A stretch of DNA of 64,000 bases from CAZWRV01 sp964636325 (GCA_964636325.1 CAZWRV010000007.1:1-64000), one strand, 5' to 3'. Shown: positions 42,511-51,849, numbered from the stretch's first letter. A program made the numbers and translations. The notes: generated from the letters alone by a model not told the origin.

Positions 42511-42573
42511 CTGTCAGTTCCTCCTGAAATCAAAACTCCTTGGAACGATACGCCCGCTGCGGTAATTGCCTGC

Positions 42574-43509
42574 TCAGTAGCCTGCGATTTTACAATATAT
42601 CGGGAAGAGCCTTGAAAACTCTTCCAATCCGCAAAGGAAAGCGGTATCGCCATCGACAAATGCTTTTACTTGGCGGTAAAGCCCCGGTTTGAACTGCTGT
42701 TCCAGCGGTTCAGTAAAGCCAACGGGGTTTATTTCCAATGAGCCCTTTTCTTGTATCTGCAGCGATTCGAGCGGACGCAAAATCAACCTATGCCTTTGCG
42801 TAAGCAATTCCAACCCCCATCGTCCAGGCGCATTCCAGTTCGCCTGATATGAAAATAGAGCCCCGCCAGCAGCAACCCCTGATCCGACAAAAACCGCACC
42901 CGACGGATGCCAGCTCAAGGATCCGCTCCGTCTTGTTTCAATTTCTATCGGCATCCCCCCCAGGTGGAATGCCAAATCAATTACATGCGATGAATTTCCA
43001 ATGACAGTATGTGCCTTCTCCATCCGGCCTGCTTCAAGCTTTTCTATAACATGGGCCCATTCAGTAAATTCGAAGTGAAAGGACGTTACACCTCCGTCTG
43101 CGGCGGCTATCTCCCTCGCCCTGCCCACGGATTCATAATAACGCCTGTTGTAGGCTACGAAAATCTTCGCGCCCGCCTTCAAAGAGGCCGCTTTTATGCC
43201 TTCGAGCTCGTCATTGAAATAACATAGCGGTTTTTCAACCAATATTTTTCGCACTCCATGATCTAGAAGAGCGATAGTTGTTCCTGGAAGATCCTTTGAG
43301 CCGGTCGCTATGATGGCGCCGTCCGGTTTTGAGCCGCATCGGCGCATGTAGTCTTCGACACCTCCACTTATCACTGGCACACCTGTCTCCCTTGAAAGCT
43401 TTTCAGCAGATTCCTTTCCCCGTCCAATCACGAGAAAGGGAATCTCCAAGGATTTGAATACCGAAACATAAGCCTTGGACATATTCCCCGCGCCGACAAT
43501 CCAATACAT
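42574..43509 (-). CDS. Gfo/Idh/MocA family oxidoreductase
   Basis: The 311-residue product starts MYWIVGAGNMSKAYVSVF, a Rossmann NAD(P) site of the form GAGNxS. VRKILVEKPLCYFNDEL near 90-106 gives the family's EKP motif, whose Lys is catalytic. The C-terminal half is the usual open beta sheet that binds the sugar. It would oxidise or reduce a sugar hydroxyl or keto group. Such enzymes occur in nonulosonate loci beside NeuA/LegF homologues. A second, different member of the family is next upstream. Confidence 0.85.
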   Translation of the reverse strand: MYWIVGAGNMSKAYVSVFKSLEIPFLVIGRGKESAEKLSRETGVPVISGGVEDYMRRCGSKPDGAIIATGSKDLPGTTIALLDHGVRKILVEKPLCYFNDELEGIKAASLKAGAKIFVAYNRRYYESVGRAREIAAADGGVTSFHFEFTEWAHVIEKLEAGRMEKAHTVIGNSSHVIDLAFHLGGMPIEIETRRSGSLSWHPSGAVFVGSGVAAGGALFSYQANWNAPGRWGLELLTQRHRLILRPLESLQIQEKGSLEINPVGFTEPLEQQFKPGLYRQVKAFVDGDTAFLCGLEEFSRLFPIYCKIAGY

Positions 43510-43546
43510 AATGAGAAGCTCCTGCTAGAGTTTGATTTCAGAAGAT

Positions 43547-44539
43547 TCAGGTGATTGGAACAGACTCAACGGTTTTCCCTGCGGCTTTCATGTAGAAATC
43601 GGATATGCCGTCAATGAAAGTCAAATGCAGGCCCATGGACTCGCCAAACTCCGTGAGATCGCAGGAGTCTCGACCTAACAAATCTGTTACAAGAACGCCT
43701 GTCAGATCGCTTTGATAAGAAGACTTGTACGAATAACCTTCAAGCAGACGGTCCGGATCCTTTAAGACCTCCACTGTCCCTTTAATCTCATTTATCTTCA
43801 ACTCAAAACGTTCTGTCGACAATGTAATTGTGAAATCAACCCGTTGGTCAGGGTTATTTTCACAAGCCAAGATTAAATTGCCAGACTGGAATCCGCATCT
43901 GATCTCTCCGAAAAGCTCCACATAACCAGGGCGCTTGGATTCAAATATCTTCGGGATCAGCCCCGAGCAATCCATGCTGTATTCCCGGCTTCGGGTTAAA
44001 AACGCGAACAAGTCTATGAAATGTATCGCATTGCATGCGAGTCCGTAATTCTTGCCGGCAACTTTCATGCGCATGTTTTTCCCTGCAATAAGCCCCCTCA
44101 GGAACTGGTATGCCGGATTCATGCGCCTCGCACAATTGACCCAGGCCGTCGCTTTGCCAGTCTCAAGCGCAGCTTTCGCCGTTTGAAACGCCCTGCGGGA
44201 AGGAAACGCTATTTTCTCCAGGACAACATGCTTGGTTCTGGAATGCCTGAGGAGGCCAAGGAGCGCCTCCAGACGCGACATAGATGACGTCGCAATGACC
44301 GCGACATCGAGAACAGAGGGCAGAATCGATAAATCGGTAGAATATTCGACCGTTATATCAATGTTCCTCCCACGAGTAAGGATTTCCTTAACCCTCTGTT
44401 CCGCCACGGCAAGGGATGAAGCCAGAGGATCCACCGCATAGACGTTCGATGGGAATTTCAGCTTGCATATGCCTTGAAGATGCCTGCTTCCTATCGCCCC
44501 GACGCCGACCACCGCAAAAATACCTTTTGTTGAAGTCAT
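43547..44539 (-). CDS. Gfo/Idh/MocA-like oxidoreductase
   Basis: The 330-residue product starts GIFAVVGVGAIGSRHLQGIC, a clear GxGxxG dinucleotide site. The segment after it (KHVVLEKIAFPSRRAFQTA near 97-115) has EKI in place of the usual EKP, so the catalytic Lys is kept while the Pro is not. It shares only the fold with the neighbouring oxidoreductase. Likely substrate: a sugar nucleotide or nonulosonate intermediate. It overlaps the upstream gene's stop by four bases. Confidence 0.8.
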   Translation of the reverse strand: MTSTKGIFAVVGVGAIGSRHLQGICKLKFPSNVYAVDPLASSLAVAEQRVKEILTRGRNIDITVEYSTDLSILPSVLDVAVIATSSMSRLEALLGLLRHSRTKHVVLEKIAFPSRRAFQTAKAALETGKATAWVNCARRMNPAYQFLRGLIAGKNMRMKVAGKNYGLACNAIHFIDLFAFLTRSREYSMDCSGLIPKIFESKRPGYVELFGEIRCGFQSGNLILACENNPDQRVDFTITLSTERFELKINEIKGTVEVLKDPDRLLEGYSYKSSYQSDLTGVLVTDLLGRDSCDLTEFGESMGLHLTFIDGISDFYMKAAGKTVESVPIT

Positions 44540-45873
44540 GTGATTGATTCTAACTCCTCCGGCGGGATAGCGGCCAATATATTTTTTATAACACCGCTAA
44601 ATTCGTCATCTGCCTTTCCCAACGCGTCTTTACGGAAATGACTGTAGTCGTTCGCCTTTGAAGCCAAGCCTCGAAATTCGGCATATGCCGTCCTCATTGC
44701 GCTTAAGGGCAGGCAAAGCGAAGTCGGCAGCCCGTTCGCGTGTCCGCATTCCTGCGCGGCCTGGAAGATTTGCCTCGCCATCAGGAAAAGCGAAGGCAGA
44801 TTCTGTCTCGATGAAAGGTTTTTCTCGTAAATTTCGCTCAATAATCCGCTGGATCCGAAAGTAAGGGGAAAATCGCCGAGGTTTTGCACTATCTGCGCGA
44901 ATTCTTCATATGTCCGCGGACAGTTCCTTGGAATGCCGGAGAGAAACTTTTCAGCGTAGTATACCCTTTCTACCGGCCTTCCAAGCAGATGGTCGACGTT
45001 AATATACGGCATTCCGGCTGCGGCCACAAGATATATGGTGGTGGAAATCGCACCGATAATCAAATCCTGTTTTTGCATCCAGCTTGTGAATTCAATTGAG
45101 TCGTCAATGCTCAACTTTCCGGATTTTACAAGATATGCGGGAGAATATCCGTGAATATTCTCCAGGAAATATGGGCGCAGGCTGTATCTATATCTTTCAA
45201 CGGGGAAGTCGAATTGCATTTTCTTAATCAGCTGAAGATATTTCAACTGGAAGAAAAAATCCTTGGAAATCATGAAATTGTCGTCGGTCTCCCTATCGTT
45301 CAGAAGCATTTCCGGGATTGTGAATTTCCCATGGTTCACCCCGCTGAAGAACCCTATTATCCCGATATTGATCTTATCTTTCCCAAAACTTCGCTTCCCC
45401 GCCCCGTATCTGACCAGGTCCAGCCTGGGATGCCCTACGACGACGCACTTGCTGTCAAATACGCCGAGGTCGCCGGTTATCCAGTCCCAGCCGTGCTCCC
45501 TTGCATGATGCAATATTAATTTCTTAGTTTCATCGCCCCAAAGCAAAATCCTGCTCAAACTTTGGTATTTCGACTTGTCCGAAGCTATTTCAAGCTCCAA
45601 GGGCGGGTAGTCGCCGAACCGACAACTTTCAGCATTCCATAGCACTAGACTGGCATTTGGGAACGTTTTGCGCAGCAGTTCGGTCCGCCCCATTGTAACA
45701 TAAAATACTACATCAGGATTCCATAAGCGCATTGGCATCGACGTGTAGTCGGTGTTACTGCAGACAAGCGCATCGCATCCGAGATGTTCAAGCACTTTTG
45801 ACAGGCAATATACGAAGCCGAAGTCGCGCTTGAAGGTCATTGAATGAAGCAGAACTTTTATTTTCCTACGCAT
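44536..45873 (-). CDS. Surface carbohydrate biosynthesis protein, GT-B-like
   Basis: The 445-residue product has no signal or membrane segment and starts KIKVLLHSMTFKRDFGFVYC. It resembles proteins named surface carbohydrate biosynthesis protein that accompany NeuB-type genes: RILLWGDETKKLILHHARE, VVGHPRLDLVRYG and LIIGAISTTIYLVAAAGMPY are the parts I recognise, the last two like the donor site of GT-B enzymes related to CDP-glycerol or nonulosonate transferases. It is therefore a candidate for the nonulosonate transferase of the locus. The assignment rests on these short blocks and on position. Confidence 0.55.
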   Translation of the reverse strand: MRRKIKVLLHSMTFKRDFGFVYCLSKVLEHLGCDALVCSNTDYTSMPMRLWNPDVVFYVTMGRTELLRKTFPNASLVLWNAESCRFGDYPPLELEIASDKSKYQSLSRILLWGDETKKLILHHAREHGWDWITGDLGVFDSKCVVVGHPRLDLVRYGAGKRSFGKDKINIGIIGFFSGVNHGKFTIPEMLLNDRETDDNFMISKDFFFQLKYLQLIKKMQFDFPVERYRYSLRPYFLENIHGYSPAYLVKSGKLSIDDSIEFTSWMQKQDLIIGAISTTIYLVAAAGMPYINVDHLLGRPVERVYYAEKFLSGIPRNCPRTYEEFAQIVQNLGDFPLTFGSSGLLSEIYEKNLSSRQNLPSLFLMARQIFQAAQECGHANGLPTSLCLPLSAMRTAYAEFRGLASKANDYSHFRKDALGKADDEFSGVIKNILAAIPPEELESIT

Positions 45874-45908
45874 ATTTTCGCAGACATTCTCCGGACGTTA
45901 TTGCAGAA

Positions 45909-47597
45909 TTATTGGTCAAAACCACGTGCCGCAGCAAGCTCCTTGTGCTCTCCAACATCAATCCAATCCCCTTCGACAAGGTGGATTCCAACCTTTTTTT
46001 TGCTGCTCAGTGCTCTTTCAATAAACATAACCATTGTTATTTCCTCACTAGGCCTGATCAAGTCAAGCAACTCGGGATTGACGACATAAATCCCGCCGTT
46101 CACGAGGAAATGCCTAGACGGCTTCTCTATAAGTTCTGTGACCTCCGTCCCGTCGTCGTTCAAACCTATTACGCCATAGGGGATGTCTACCCGGTAGTTG
46201 TGGACGCCAATAGTTATTGCATAGTTTCCCTCTGCGTGGTGGTGCAGCAGCCTTTCAACATCAAACTGTGTGACCAGGTCTCCGTTCATAACAATGAAAG
46301 GTTCGGTCGGACGGACAGGCAAAAGGCCAAGCGCGCCCGCCGTGCCAAGTGGTATTTCTTCGCGCAAATATTGTATGCGGCAGCCGTAAGCGCTGCCATC
46401 TCCGAAATGATGTTCGATTATTTCGCTCTTGTAATTTACTGCCAAAAATATCTCACGCAGATTTGAACTGGCCAAATGGAGTATTATATGCTCCAATATT
46501 GGCCTGCCTGCTACCCTCACCATAGGCTTAGGTATAGCCTCTGTTATCGGGCGAAGACGCGTACCCTTTCCTCCTGCCATAATTACTACGATGTTGGGAA
46601 GATTCAGGCTCCCTATGATCTCTGTAAACAAATGCAATCCGACAACTCTGCCTTCAAAATCCAGCACGGGCATCTGGCGTACCGCCTTTGCCTTCATCAA
46701 ATCCAGCGCGACAGCCCTCGGGACATCATGGTATACGAAGCTGAAGTTGCGGTTCATGACGGTTGAAATAGACTCGTTCAAATTTTTATTTTTGAGAAGT
46801 GCGCGCCTTATATCTCCGTCGCTCACAAGCCCCAGAAGCTTATGGTTTGAATCCGTAACCAATGCTATCATCGTCCCGTACTTCCCTATCACGGAAAGGC
46901 TCTCGAAAATGGTTGAATCCAGGGGGATGCAAAGATCTATGACATCAATCTCCATTTTCTTCTTTGTAATCCGCCTTGCCGGAACACCTACGACGGTCTC
47001 ACCGGCGGGGATGTCAGTTAAAACCACGGAGCCTACCCCGACTGTGACATTATCTCCTATGCTTATATGGTCGCGAATTCTGGATCCAAGCCCGATGAAA
47101 CATCCTTTCCCTATGCCAACTTTCCCTCCCGTCACAACACCAGGGGCAACGTGCGTATAGTCCCCGACTACAGAGTCATGTTCTATTATCGTCCCGGAAT
47201 TCAAAATGCACTGAGCTCCAACCTTTACTCCCGGCTGTATGACCGCACGGCCAAGAACTACTGTTCCATGCCCTATGGCGGAGTTTGGAGATATTACTGC
47301 CGACGGATGAACTATCGTCGCCCAGCGTTCGGGGGGGAGATTGAATGAAGACAAAATCCTCTCCCTCTTTGCAGAATCCCCTCCCAATCCTGAAATCACG
47401 TTCGAATCCTTGTCCTTGTCCAGTATGTTGATTAGGTCCGAATCATCCCCAAGCCGTTTAATTTTATATTGCGATTCTGTCGTAACATTGTTCTTGGGAT
47501 CTATATATCCCAGGATATGCCATCCTGTTTTCACTGCAGCTTCCAATACAACTCTAGCATGCTCTCCGCCTCCGATAACAATCAGACTTTTCCCCAT
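45909..47597 (-). CDS. Three-domain fusion: NeuD-type acyltransferase, CBS pair, PtmE-type nucleotidyltransferase
   Basis: The 562-residue product joins three parts. Residues 1-213 are a NeuD/PglD/LegH-like acyltransferase: KSLIVIGGGEHARVVLEAA at the start, then a left-handed beta helix with the catalytic His140 (GTIIEHDSVVGDYTHVAPG). Residues 215-335 are a pair of CBS domains (LGLVSDGDIRRALL, VRQMPVLDFEGRVVGL). Residues 336-562 are a sugar-1-phosphate nucleotidyltransferase with AGGKGTRLRP at 341-350 and IPKPMVRVAG after it. In Campylobacter jejuni PtmE has the CBS plus nucleotidyltransferase part and makes the GDP-sugar that enters the legionaminic pathway, while LegH is separate. A fused form suggests that one chain supplies both activities. 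Confidence 0.88.
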   Translation of the reverse strand: MGKSLIVIGGGEHARVVLEAAVKTGWHILGYIDPKNNVTTESQYKIKRLGDDSDLINILDKDKDSNVISGLGGDSAKRERILSSFNLPPERWATIVHPSAVISPNSAIGHGTVVLGRAVIQPGVKVGAQCILNSGTIIEHDSVVGDYTHVAPGVVTGGKVGIGKGCFIGLGSRIRDHISIGDNVTVGVGSVVLTDIPAGETVVGVPARRITKKKMEIDVIDLCIPLDSTIFESLSVIGKYGTMIALVTDSNHKLLGLVSDGDIRRALLKNKNLNESISTVMNRNFSFVYHDVPRAVALDLMKAKAVRQMPVLDFEGRVVGLHLFTEIIGSLNLPNIVVIMAGGKGTRLRPITEAIPKPMVRVAGRPILEHIILHLASSNLREIFLAVNYKSEIIEHHFGDGSAYGCRIQYLREEIPLGTAGALGLLPVRPTEPFIVMNGDLVTQFDVERLLHHHAEGNYAITIGVHNYRVDIPYGVIGLNDDGTEVTELIEKPSRHFLVNGGIYVVNPELLDLIRPSEEITMVMFIERALSSKKKVGIHLVEGDWIDVGEHKELAAARGFDQ

Positions 47598-47640
47598 AAA
47601 GCTCCTTGCAGGAATACAATTACTCCATTACCTCTACGGT

Positions 47641-47928
47641 CTATTCTTTTATAGCTGGCGACTCAACGAAAATCTTTTTGTTTGCGGAAGACTGCATTTC
47701 GCCGATAACTTCAGCAAGCCCGGAAATTGTAGTAAAACGTTGATCTTGGAAATGGCTCTGGTCGAAGCTGACCTTATATTTTTCCTCTATCTCCATTATC
47801 AATTCTACAATGCCAAATGAATCGATAAATCCGGCTTCGAAGTAATTGCATCGTGCGAAATCGGGATGCTGTCCTGCACCCTTTTTCTCCTTGAACCATG
47901 TAACAAGCCAATCTTTAACATCATCCAT
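47641..47928 (-). CDS. Acyl carrier protein (first of two)
   Basis: The 95-residue product has the ACP fold and the phosphopantetheine-serine block AGFIDSFGIVELIMEIEEKY near 32-51 (Ser in DSFG). It differs from housekeeping AcpP, which has DSL and a strongly acidic helix, so it is a dedicated carrier. It should hold an acyl or aminoacyl thioester for transfer in this pathway. It lies 43 bases upstream of the NeuD-PtmE fusion, whose NeuD domain is an acyltransferase and a possible partner (inference). Confidence 0.85.
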   Translation of the reverse strand: MDDVKDWLVTWFKEKKGAGQHPDFARCNYFEAGFIDSFGIVELIMEIEEKYKVSFDQSHFQDQRFTTISGLAEVIGEMQSSANKKIFVESPAIKE

Positions 47929-47955
47929 GGCAGATTTCCATCCGATATATGTTAG

Positions 47956-48660
47956 TCATTTTTTCGTGCATACGACAAGATGCCAATGCCCAGCAATGCC
48001 AAAATAATCATCTTCTACAGATCCGAAACAGAAGTCCTTAAAATGCGGGGAAAACGCCTTTTCAATTTCTTCCGTATTCTTGAATTGACGAAATACCTCT
48101 CCTATTCTAATGCCCAACCGGTCGACCTGAATTTGAACGAATCCATCGCTTATGATTTTAGCATTCTTGAATATTTCATGGGTGATCTTTGGTATAGACA
48201 TGATCAAATATCCACCGAACTTCAAGATTCTAGAGAATTCGGCGACGTTCCTGCCGAAATCTCTATGTTCCCCCATATAGTAAACGGCATTCCAGGACAG
48301 AAGGTAGTCAAAAAAGTCGGATTCAAAAGGAATGTTTCTATTCTCGCCGAGGCGAATGTCGGCCTTTACCCCCCTCTCTTGAAGCGTCTTTTTGACATGT
48401 TCGACAATAGACTTTGTGATTTCAACACCATAAAGCTCCAGGCCTAATGAGTTGAAGAATAACAAATTTCCAACATCGCCACATCCTATGTCTATAATTT
48501 TCCTCCCGCAGTAACTGTCCTTGTCAAGGTTCAAACGGGGATAATTCCCTTTGAAAATCCTTATCACATTTTCGCTCGGCCATGACACGCCTGCACTTAT
48601 ATATCTGTTTGACCAGCCATTTCCAGATTCTTTAATAGTGTATGACATATTCTCCTCCAC
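47956..48660 (-). CDS. SAM-dependent methyltransferase
   Basis: The 234-residue product is a class I methyltransferase. IIDIGCGDVGNLLFFNSLG near 53-71 is motif I, LYGVEITKSIVEHVKKTL is motif II, and FDYLLSWNAVYYMGEHRDF is motif IV. It could methylate an oxygen, nitrogen or carbon of a sugar intermediate. Start ATG is likely at 48660 or three codons later. It is placed between the LegC-like aminotransferase and the carrier protein genes, with gaps of 75 and 27 bases. Confidence 0.85.
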   Translation of the reverse strand: MEENMSYTIKESGNGWSNRYISAGVSWPSENVIRIFKGNYPRLNLDKDSYCGRKIIDIGCGDVGNLLFFNSLGLELYGVEITKSIVEHVKKTLQERGVKADIRLGENRNIPFESDFFDYLLSWNAVYYMGEHRDFGRNVAEFSRILKFGGYLIMSIPKITHEIFKNAKIISDGFVQIQVDRLGIRIGEVFRQFKNTEEIEKAFSPHFKDFCFGSVEDDYFGIAGHWHLVVCTKK

Positions 48661-48735
48661 TACATAACATAAGGTAAATTATTCATATATTTCTTCTCAT
48701 ATAGATGCGCTGGAAGCCGTGATGCCTAAAGACAA

Positions 48736-49932
48736 CTATGCCAAGGACACGCTGCTGGGGAGGCTTATAATTCTTTTCTGGAGGCTTACAGCATTAGACA
48801 GATCCATTTTTGGAAATTTGCCGAACATCGGAAGTTCGTGCATCAGCCGCCAGGCAGGACGCACCATGAACCCGGCATTTCTGAGCCCATCAATCAAGTT
48901 TATGCGGAATCCTTCATTCTCGGCATCTAATATGATTGTATTAAGCCAGTAATTGCTGCGGGCATATGTGGGTTCATCTAAAAACCTTATCCATGATATC
49001 CCCTTCAGCTCCTTCGCGTATCTGGAGGCAAGAAAACGTTTCCTGCTTATAAAAGATTCTATTTTTTCCATCTGGGCACAGCCGAGAGCAGCATTTATAT
49101 TAGGCATCCTGCTGTTATATCCGGCCATGTCATGGAAAAATTCATAGGGATGCGGCTTTTTTGCAGTTGTGGTCAGATGTTTTGCCAAAGCTGCGAGCTT
49201 GCTGTCATTGGTAAGGATCGCCCCGCCTCCACCCGTCGTAACAATCTTGTTTCCGTTGAAGCTTAATGCCGATAGCAGGCCGGAAGTTCCAGTATGCCTT
49301 CCATTATACAGACTGCCGAGCGACTGCGCCGCGTCTTCGACCATCGCAAGCCTGTATTTGTCGCAGATTTGCTTTAAATGGTCCAAATCAGCAGGATGAC
49401 CGAAGGTATGCATGGGAACGACTGCGCTGATTCGCCTGCCGGTTTTTCTGTTGAAAGCCTTTCCGCCCTTCTTCACTGCAATTGATTTCAAATGGGTTTC
49501 AAGCTTTGACGGGCTCAGAGTGAGAGTGTCCGAGTCTATGTCCGCGAAATGCGGAACGGCGCCGCAGTGGATGACAGGATTTACGGTTCCTACAAAGGTC
49601 ATGTCCGGAACAATCACTTCATCGTCATGGCGGACTCCTGCAAGTTTCAGGCAGATGAAGAGCGCGGTTGTCCCATTTACCATCACCACCGCATGCCTGG
49701 CGTCCGTGAATTCCGCGAGCATTTTCTCAAATCGGTCGACATATGCGCCAGCATATGAAACCCATCCGCTCTTGACACAGTCCTGTACATAGGCGGATTC
49801 GTTCCCGTCGAAGAACGGCTCATGAAGCTGGACCGGCCTCTTCGCTTTGCCGACCACATTCTCAATGGCTGAGACTAGGATGTCAGTCTTTTCAACTTCC
49901 AGCTTCTTCATCTTTTCCATCTTGATCGTCAT
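48736..49932 (-). CDS. legC: PLP-dependent sugar aminotransferase, LegC type
   Basis: The 398-residue product belongs to the DegT/DnrJ/EryC1/StrS family. VNGTTALFICLKLAGV near 84-99 gives the phosphate site, VEDAAQSLGSLYNGRHTGT carries the Asp and Gln that touch PLP, and SFNGNKIVTTGGGG holds the Schiff-base Lys. The sequence from VQLHEPFFDGNESAYV onward resembles LegC aminotransferases that convert the 4-keto sugar nucleotide to the 4-amino sugar. It follows the LegB-like dehydratase gene by 25 bases, the expected order. A run of Met codons at the N-terminus leaves the exact start open. Confidence 0.9.
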   Translation of the reverse strand: MTIKMEKMKKLEVEKTDILVSAIENVVGKAKRPVQLHEPFFDGNESAYVQDCVKSGWVSYAGAYVDRFEKMLAEFTDARHAVVMVNGTTALFICLKLAGVRHDDEVIVPDMTFVGTVNPVIHCGAVPHFADIDSDTLTLSPSKLETHLKSIAVKKGGKAFNRKTGRRISAVVPMHTFGHPADLDHLKQICDKYRLAMVEDAAQSLGSLYNGRHTGTSGLLSALSFNGNKIVTTGGGGAILTNDSKLAALAKHLTTTAKKPHPYEFFHDMAGYNSRMPNINAALGCAQMEKIESFISRKRFLASRYAKELKGISWIRFLDEPTYARSNYWLNTIILDAENEGFRINLIDGLRNAGFMVRPAWRLMHELPMFGKFPKMDLSNAVSLQKRIISLPSSVSLA

Positions 49933-49957
49933 CGTCGTAAATTACATCAACATCATT

Positions 49958-50956
49958 TTACTTGTTGTAGATGTCAGCCTTGTAATTCCTGAGGTTCTCC
50001 GGTTCGATGAACCATGCGACCGTTTTTTCAAGGGCCTTGATGAATCCTTTTCTGCCGCCGTATTTCGGACTCCATCCGAGGAGTTTTTTCGCCTTCGAAT
50101 TGTCGCAAAGAAGCACTTCTACTTCGCTTCTTTCCGGACGGATCCGTTGCTTTTCTCCAAATATTTTGATTTTCTTCCCCATGATTTCTGCGATCATCTC
50201 CACGGTTTCTCCGACCGTGAAATTATGGCCGCTTCCAATATTGATGACTTCACCGACGGATTTTGAGGATTTCGCAGCTGCGATGAAGCCTCCGACAGTG
50301 TCTTCGATATAGTTGAAATCCCTTTTGGGGGAGAGCGAGCCTAGCCTGATTTCTGTCTTTTCTGCGGCGATCTGGGTTATTACCGTAGGTATGACTGCCC
50401 TGGCTGATTGGCGGGGACCGAAAGTGTTGAAAGGCCTTACAATGCAGACCGGGAGGCCGAACGAACAGTGGAATGACATTGCAAGCTGGTCAGCGCCGAT
50501 CTTCGTGGCCGCATACGGCGACTGGGCGTTTAGCGGGTGCTTCTCGTCGATCGGAACATATTGCGCCGTTCCATAAACCTCGCTTGTGGACGTATGGATT
50601 ATCTTCTTCACGCCGCACTCCTGCGAACTTCGCAGGATATTCAACGTTCCGTTGATGTTGGTGTCCACATAGCTTTCAGGTGCAGAATATGAATATGGAA
50701 TCGCAATGAGCGCCGCCAGATGCAATACCGTGTCGCAGCCGTCAACTGCCGCTTTAACCGACCCGTAGTCACGAACGTCTCCGGCGACAACCTCTATACG
50801 CCGCTTTGTCTTGTCAGAGAATGAATCCACCCAGCCCCAGGAATTAAATGAGTTGTAGAGTACCATCGCACGAACATTGCAGCCCTCTGCGACCAGGCCT
50901 TCCACAAGATGCGAGCCGATGAAGCCGTCGGAACCGGTGACAAGCACTTTTTTCAT
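49958..50956 (-). CDS. legB: NAD-dependent 4,6-dehydratase, LegB type
   Basis: The 332-residue product is an extended short-chain dehydrogenase. VLVTGSDGFIGSHLVEGL near 4-21 is the NAD site, STSEVYG near 124-130 and the active-site YAATK near 149-153 (Tyr, Lys) follow, and RPFNTFGPRQSARAVIP is the substrate-binding block. The sequence pattern fits LegB, which makes the 4-keto-6-deoxy derivative of UDP- or GDP-GlcNAc as the first committed step of legionaminic acid synthesis. A perfect palindrome copy (50621-50635) lies in it. The ATG overlaps the stop of the AAC(3)-like gene. Confidence 0.9.
   Translation of the reverse strand: MKKVLVTGSDGFIGSHLVEGLVAEGCNVRAMVLYNSFNSWGWVDSFSDKTKRRIEVVAGDVRDYGSVKAAVDGCDTVLHLAALIAIPYSYSAPESYVDTNINGTLNILRSSQECGVKKIIHTSTSEVYGTAQYVPIDEKHPLNAQSPYAATKIGADQLAMSFHCSFGLPVCIVRPFNTFGPRQSARAVIPTVITQIAAEKTEIRLGSLSPKRDFNYIEDTVGGFIAAAKSSKSVGEVINIGSGHNFTVGETVEMIAEIMGKKIKIFGEKQRIRPERSEVEVLLCDNSKAKKLLGWSPKYGGRKGFIKALEKTVAWFIEPENLRNYKADIYNK
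50621..50635. repeat. 15-bp palindrome, perfect copy in legB
   Basis: CTGCGAACTTCGCAG matches the consensus exactly; read as Leu-Arg-Ser-Ser-Gln, the same register as the copy at 34834. Confidence 0.75.
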
Positions 50957-51849
50957 ATTGATAGCAGCTCCATGATTTTCTGTTTTTTTTCGGAATCAAT
51001 ACTGCCGTGGAACAGCGAAAACCTGTTTTTGGGATAGTATTCCTCCCATTCAGCCTTAGTCGAGCAAAGGAAGTATTTCTGATCAACCTTCAAGCATACC
51101 TGGTACAGTTTTCTGAAATCAGCCTCTCTTATGCAGTGCAGATAGTTGCCTGCGATTGGAATATGCTTGAGCATACCCAGTTCTGTTGCAAGCGCGTCGA
51201 ATCGGCCGAGGCAGTTCATCAATCCATCTACGTAGAAATTGTCGTAGTCCTTGACATATGATTCAAAGCAGATTTCGGTAACCTGGTCTTCTTTCCTGAT
51301 TTTCGCATTAAACTTCTTGATGAAGCGGCCTGGCGCCTGGAAAAGCTGATCATAGTAGTGGTATAATGCCATCGCACTGAGGCTTGAGCCCAGCATTATC
51401 AAGACGGAACCAGGGATTCCGCAGAAGATATCGAAATAAGATCCTTTCCCGAAACATGTGGTCATATCCTGGGCTATGTATTTATCAGCTTGTCTTCCGG
51501 TGACAGCATGAGAATAGATTGGATGGACCGTCCGGAAAAAGCCCGGCATTTTTCTTGCGACTTCACCGAGCGTCCCAACTATGCAGCGGCTGTTTTCAGG
51601 ATCGAATATTTCCTTGTTGTATCCGCTGAAAGTATAGGAAGGTATTGTAAGCGTGCCGTCAGCTCCAAGCTGTTCCAGAAAAATCCCGATAATATTTTCG
51701 GGGGTTTTCATGCTGGCAGGGCGACCCAGGCTGAGGAGACTTGAACACAAATATAAGTTAGCCCCTTTTAAATCCAAAGGGTGCAACGCATCGGCAAAAT
51801 CGGAATCGTCGAAGATGCCGCCTCTGGTCTTGAAAATATCCATCTTCAT
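50953..51849 (-). CDS. AAC(3)-family N-acyltransferase
   Basis: The 298-residue product has the aminoglycoside N3-acetyltransferase fold. LYLCSSLLSLGRP near 32-44 stands for the H/S-SL-S-LG acyl-CoA site, GADGTLTIPSYTF near 62-74 and FFRTVHPIYSHAVTG near 102-116 (conserved His residues) are the other marks. Biosynthetic members of this family transfer acyl groups to sugar amines in surface glycans. It overlaps the LegB gene downstream and the carrier-protein gene upstream by four bases each. That pairing suggests that the acyl group comes from a carrier protein rather than from CoA, which is an inference. Confidence 0.8.
   Translation of the reverse strand: MKMDIFKTRGGIFDDSDFADALHPLDLKGANLYLCSSLLSLGRPASMKTPENIIGIFLEQLGADGTLTIPSYTFSGYNKEIFDPENSRCIVGTLGEVARKMPGFFRTVHPIYSHAVTGRQADKYIAQDMTTCFGKGSYFDIFCGIPGSVLIMLGSSLSAMALYHYYDQLFQAPGRFIKKFNAKIRKEDQVTEICFESYVKDYDNFYVDGLMNCLGRFDALATELGMLKHIPIAGNYLHCIREADFRKLYQVCLKVDQKYFLCSTKAEWEEYYPKNRFSLFHGSIDSEKKQKIMELLSI

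Noticed and set aside
50953..51849. Possible aminoglycoside resistance gene
   Set aside because: The AAC(3) fold is shared by biosynthetic acyltransferases; overlap with a carrier-protein gene and legB points to sugar acylation, not resistance.
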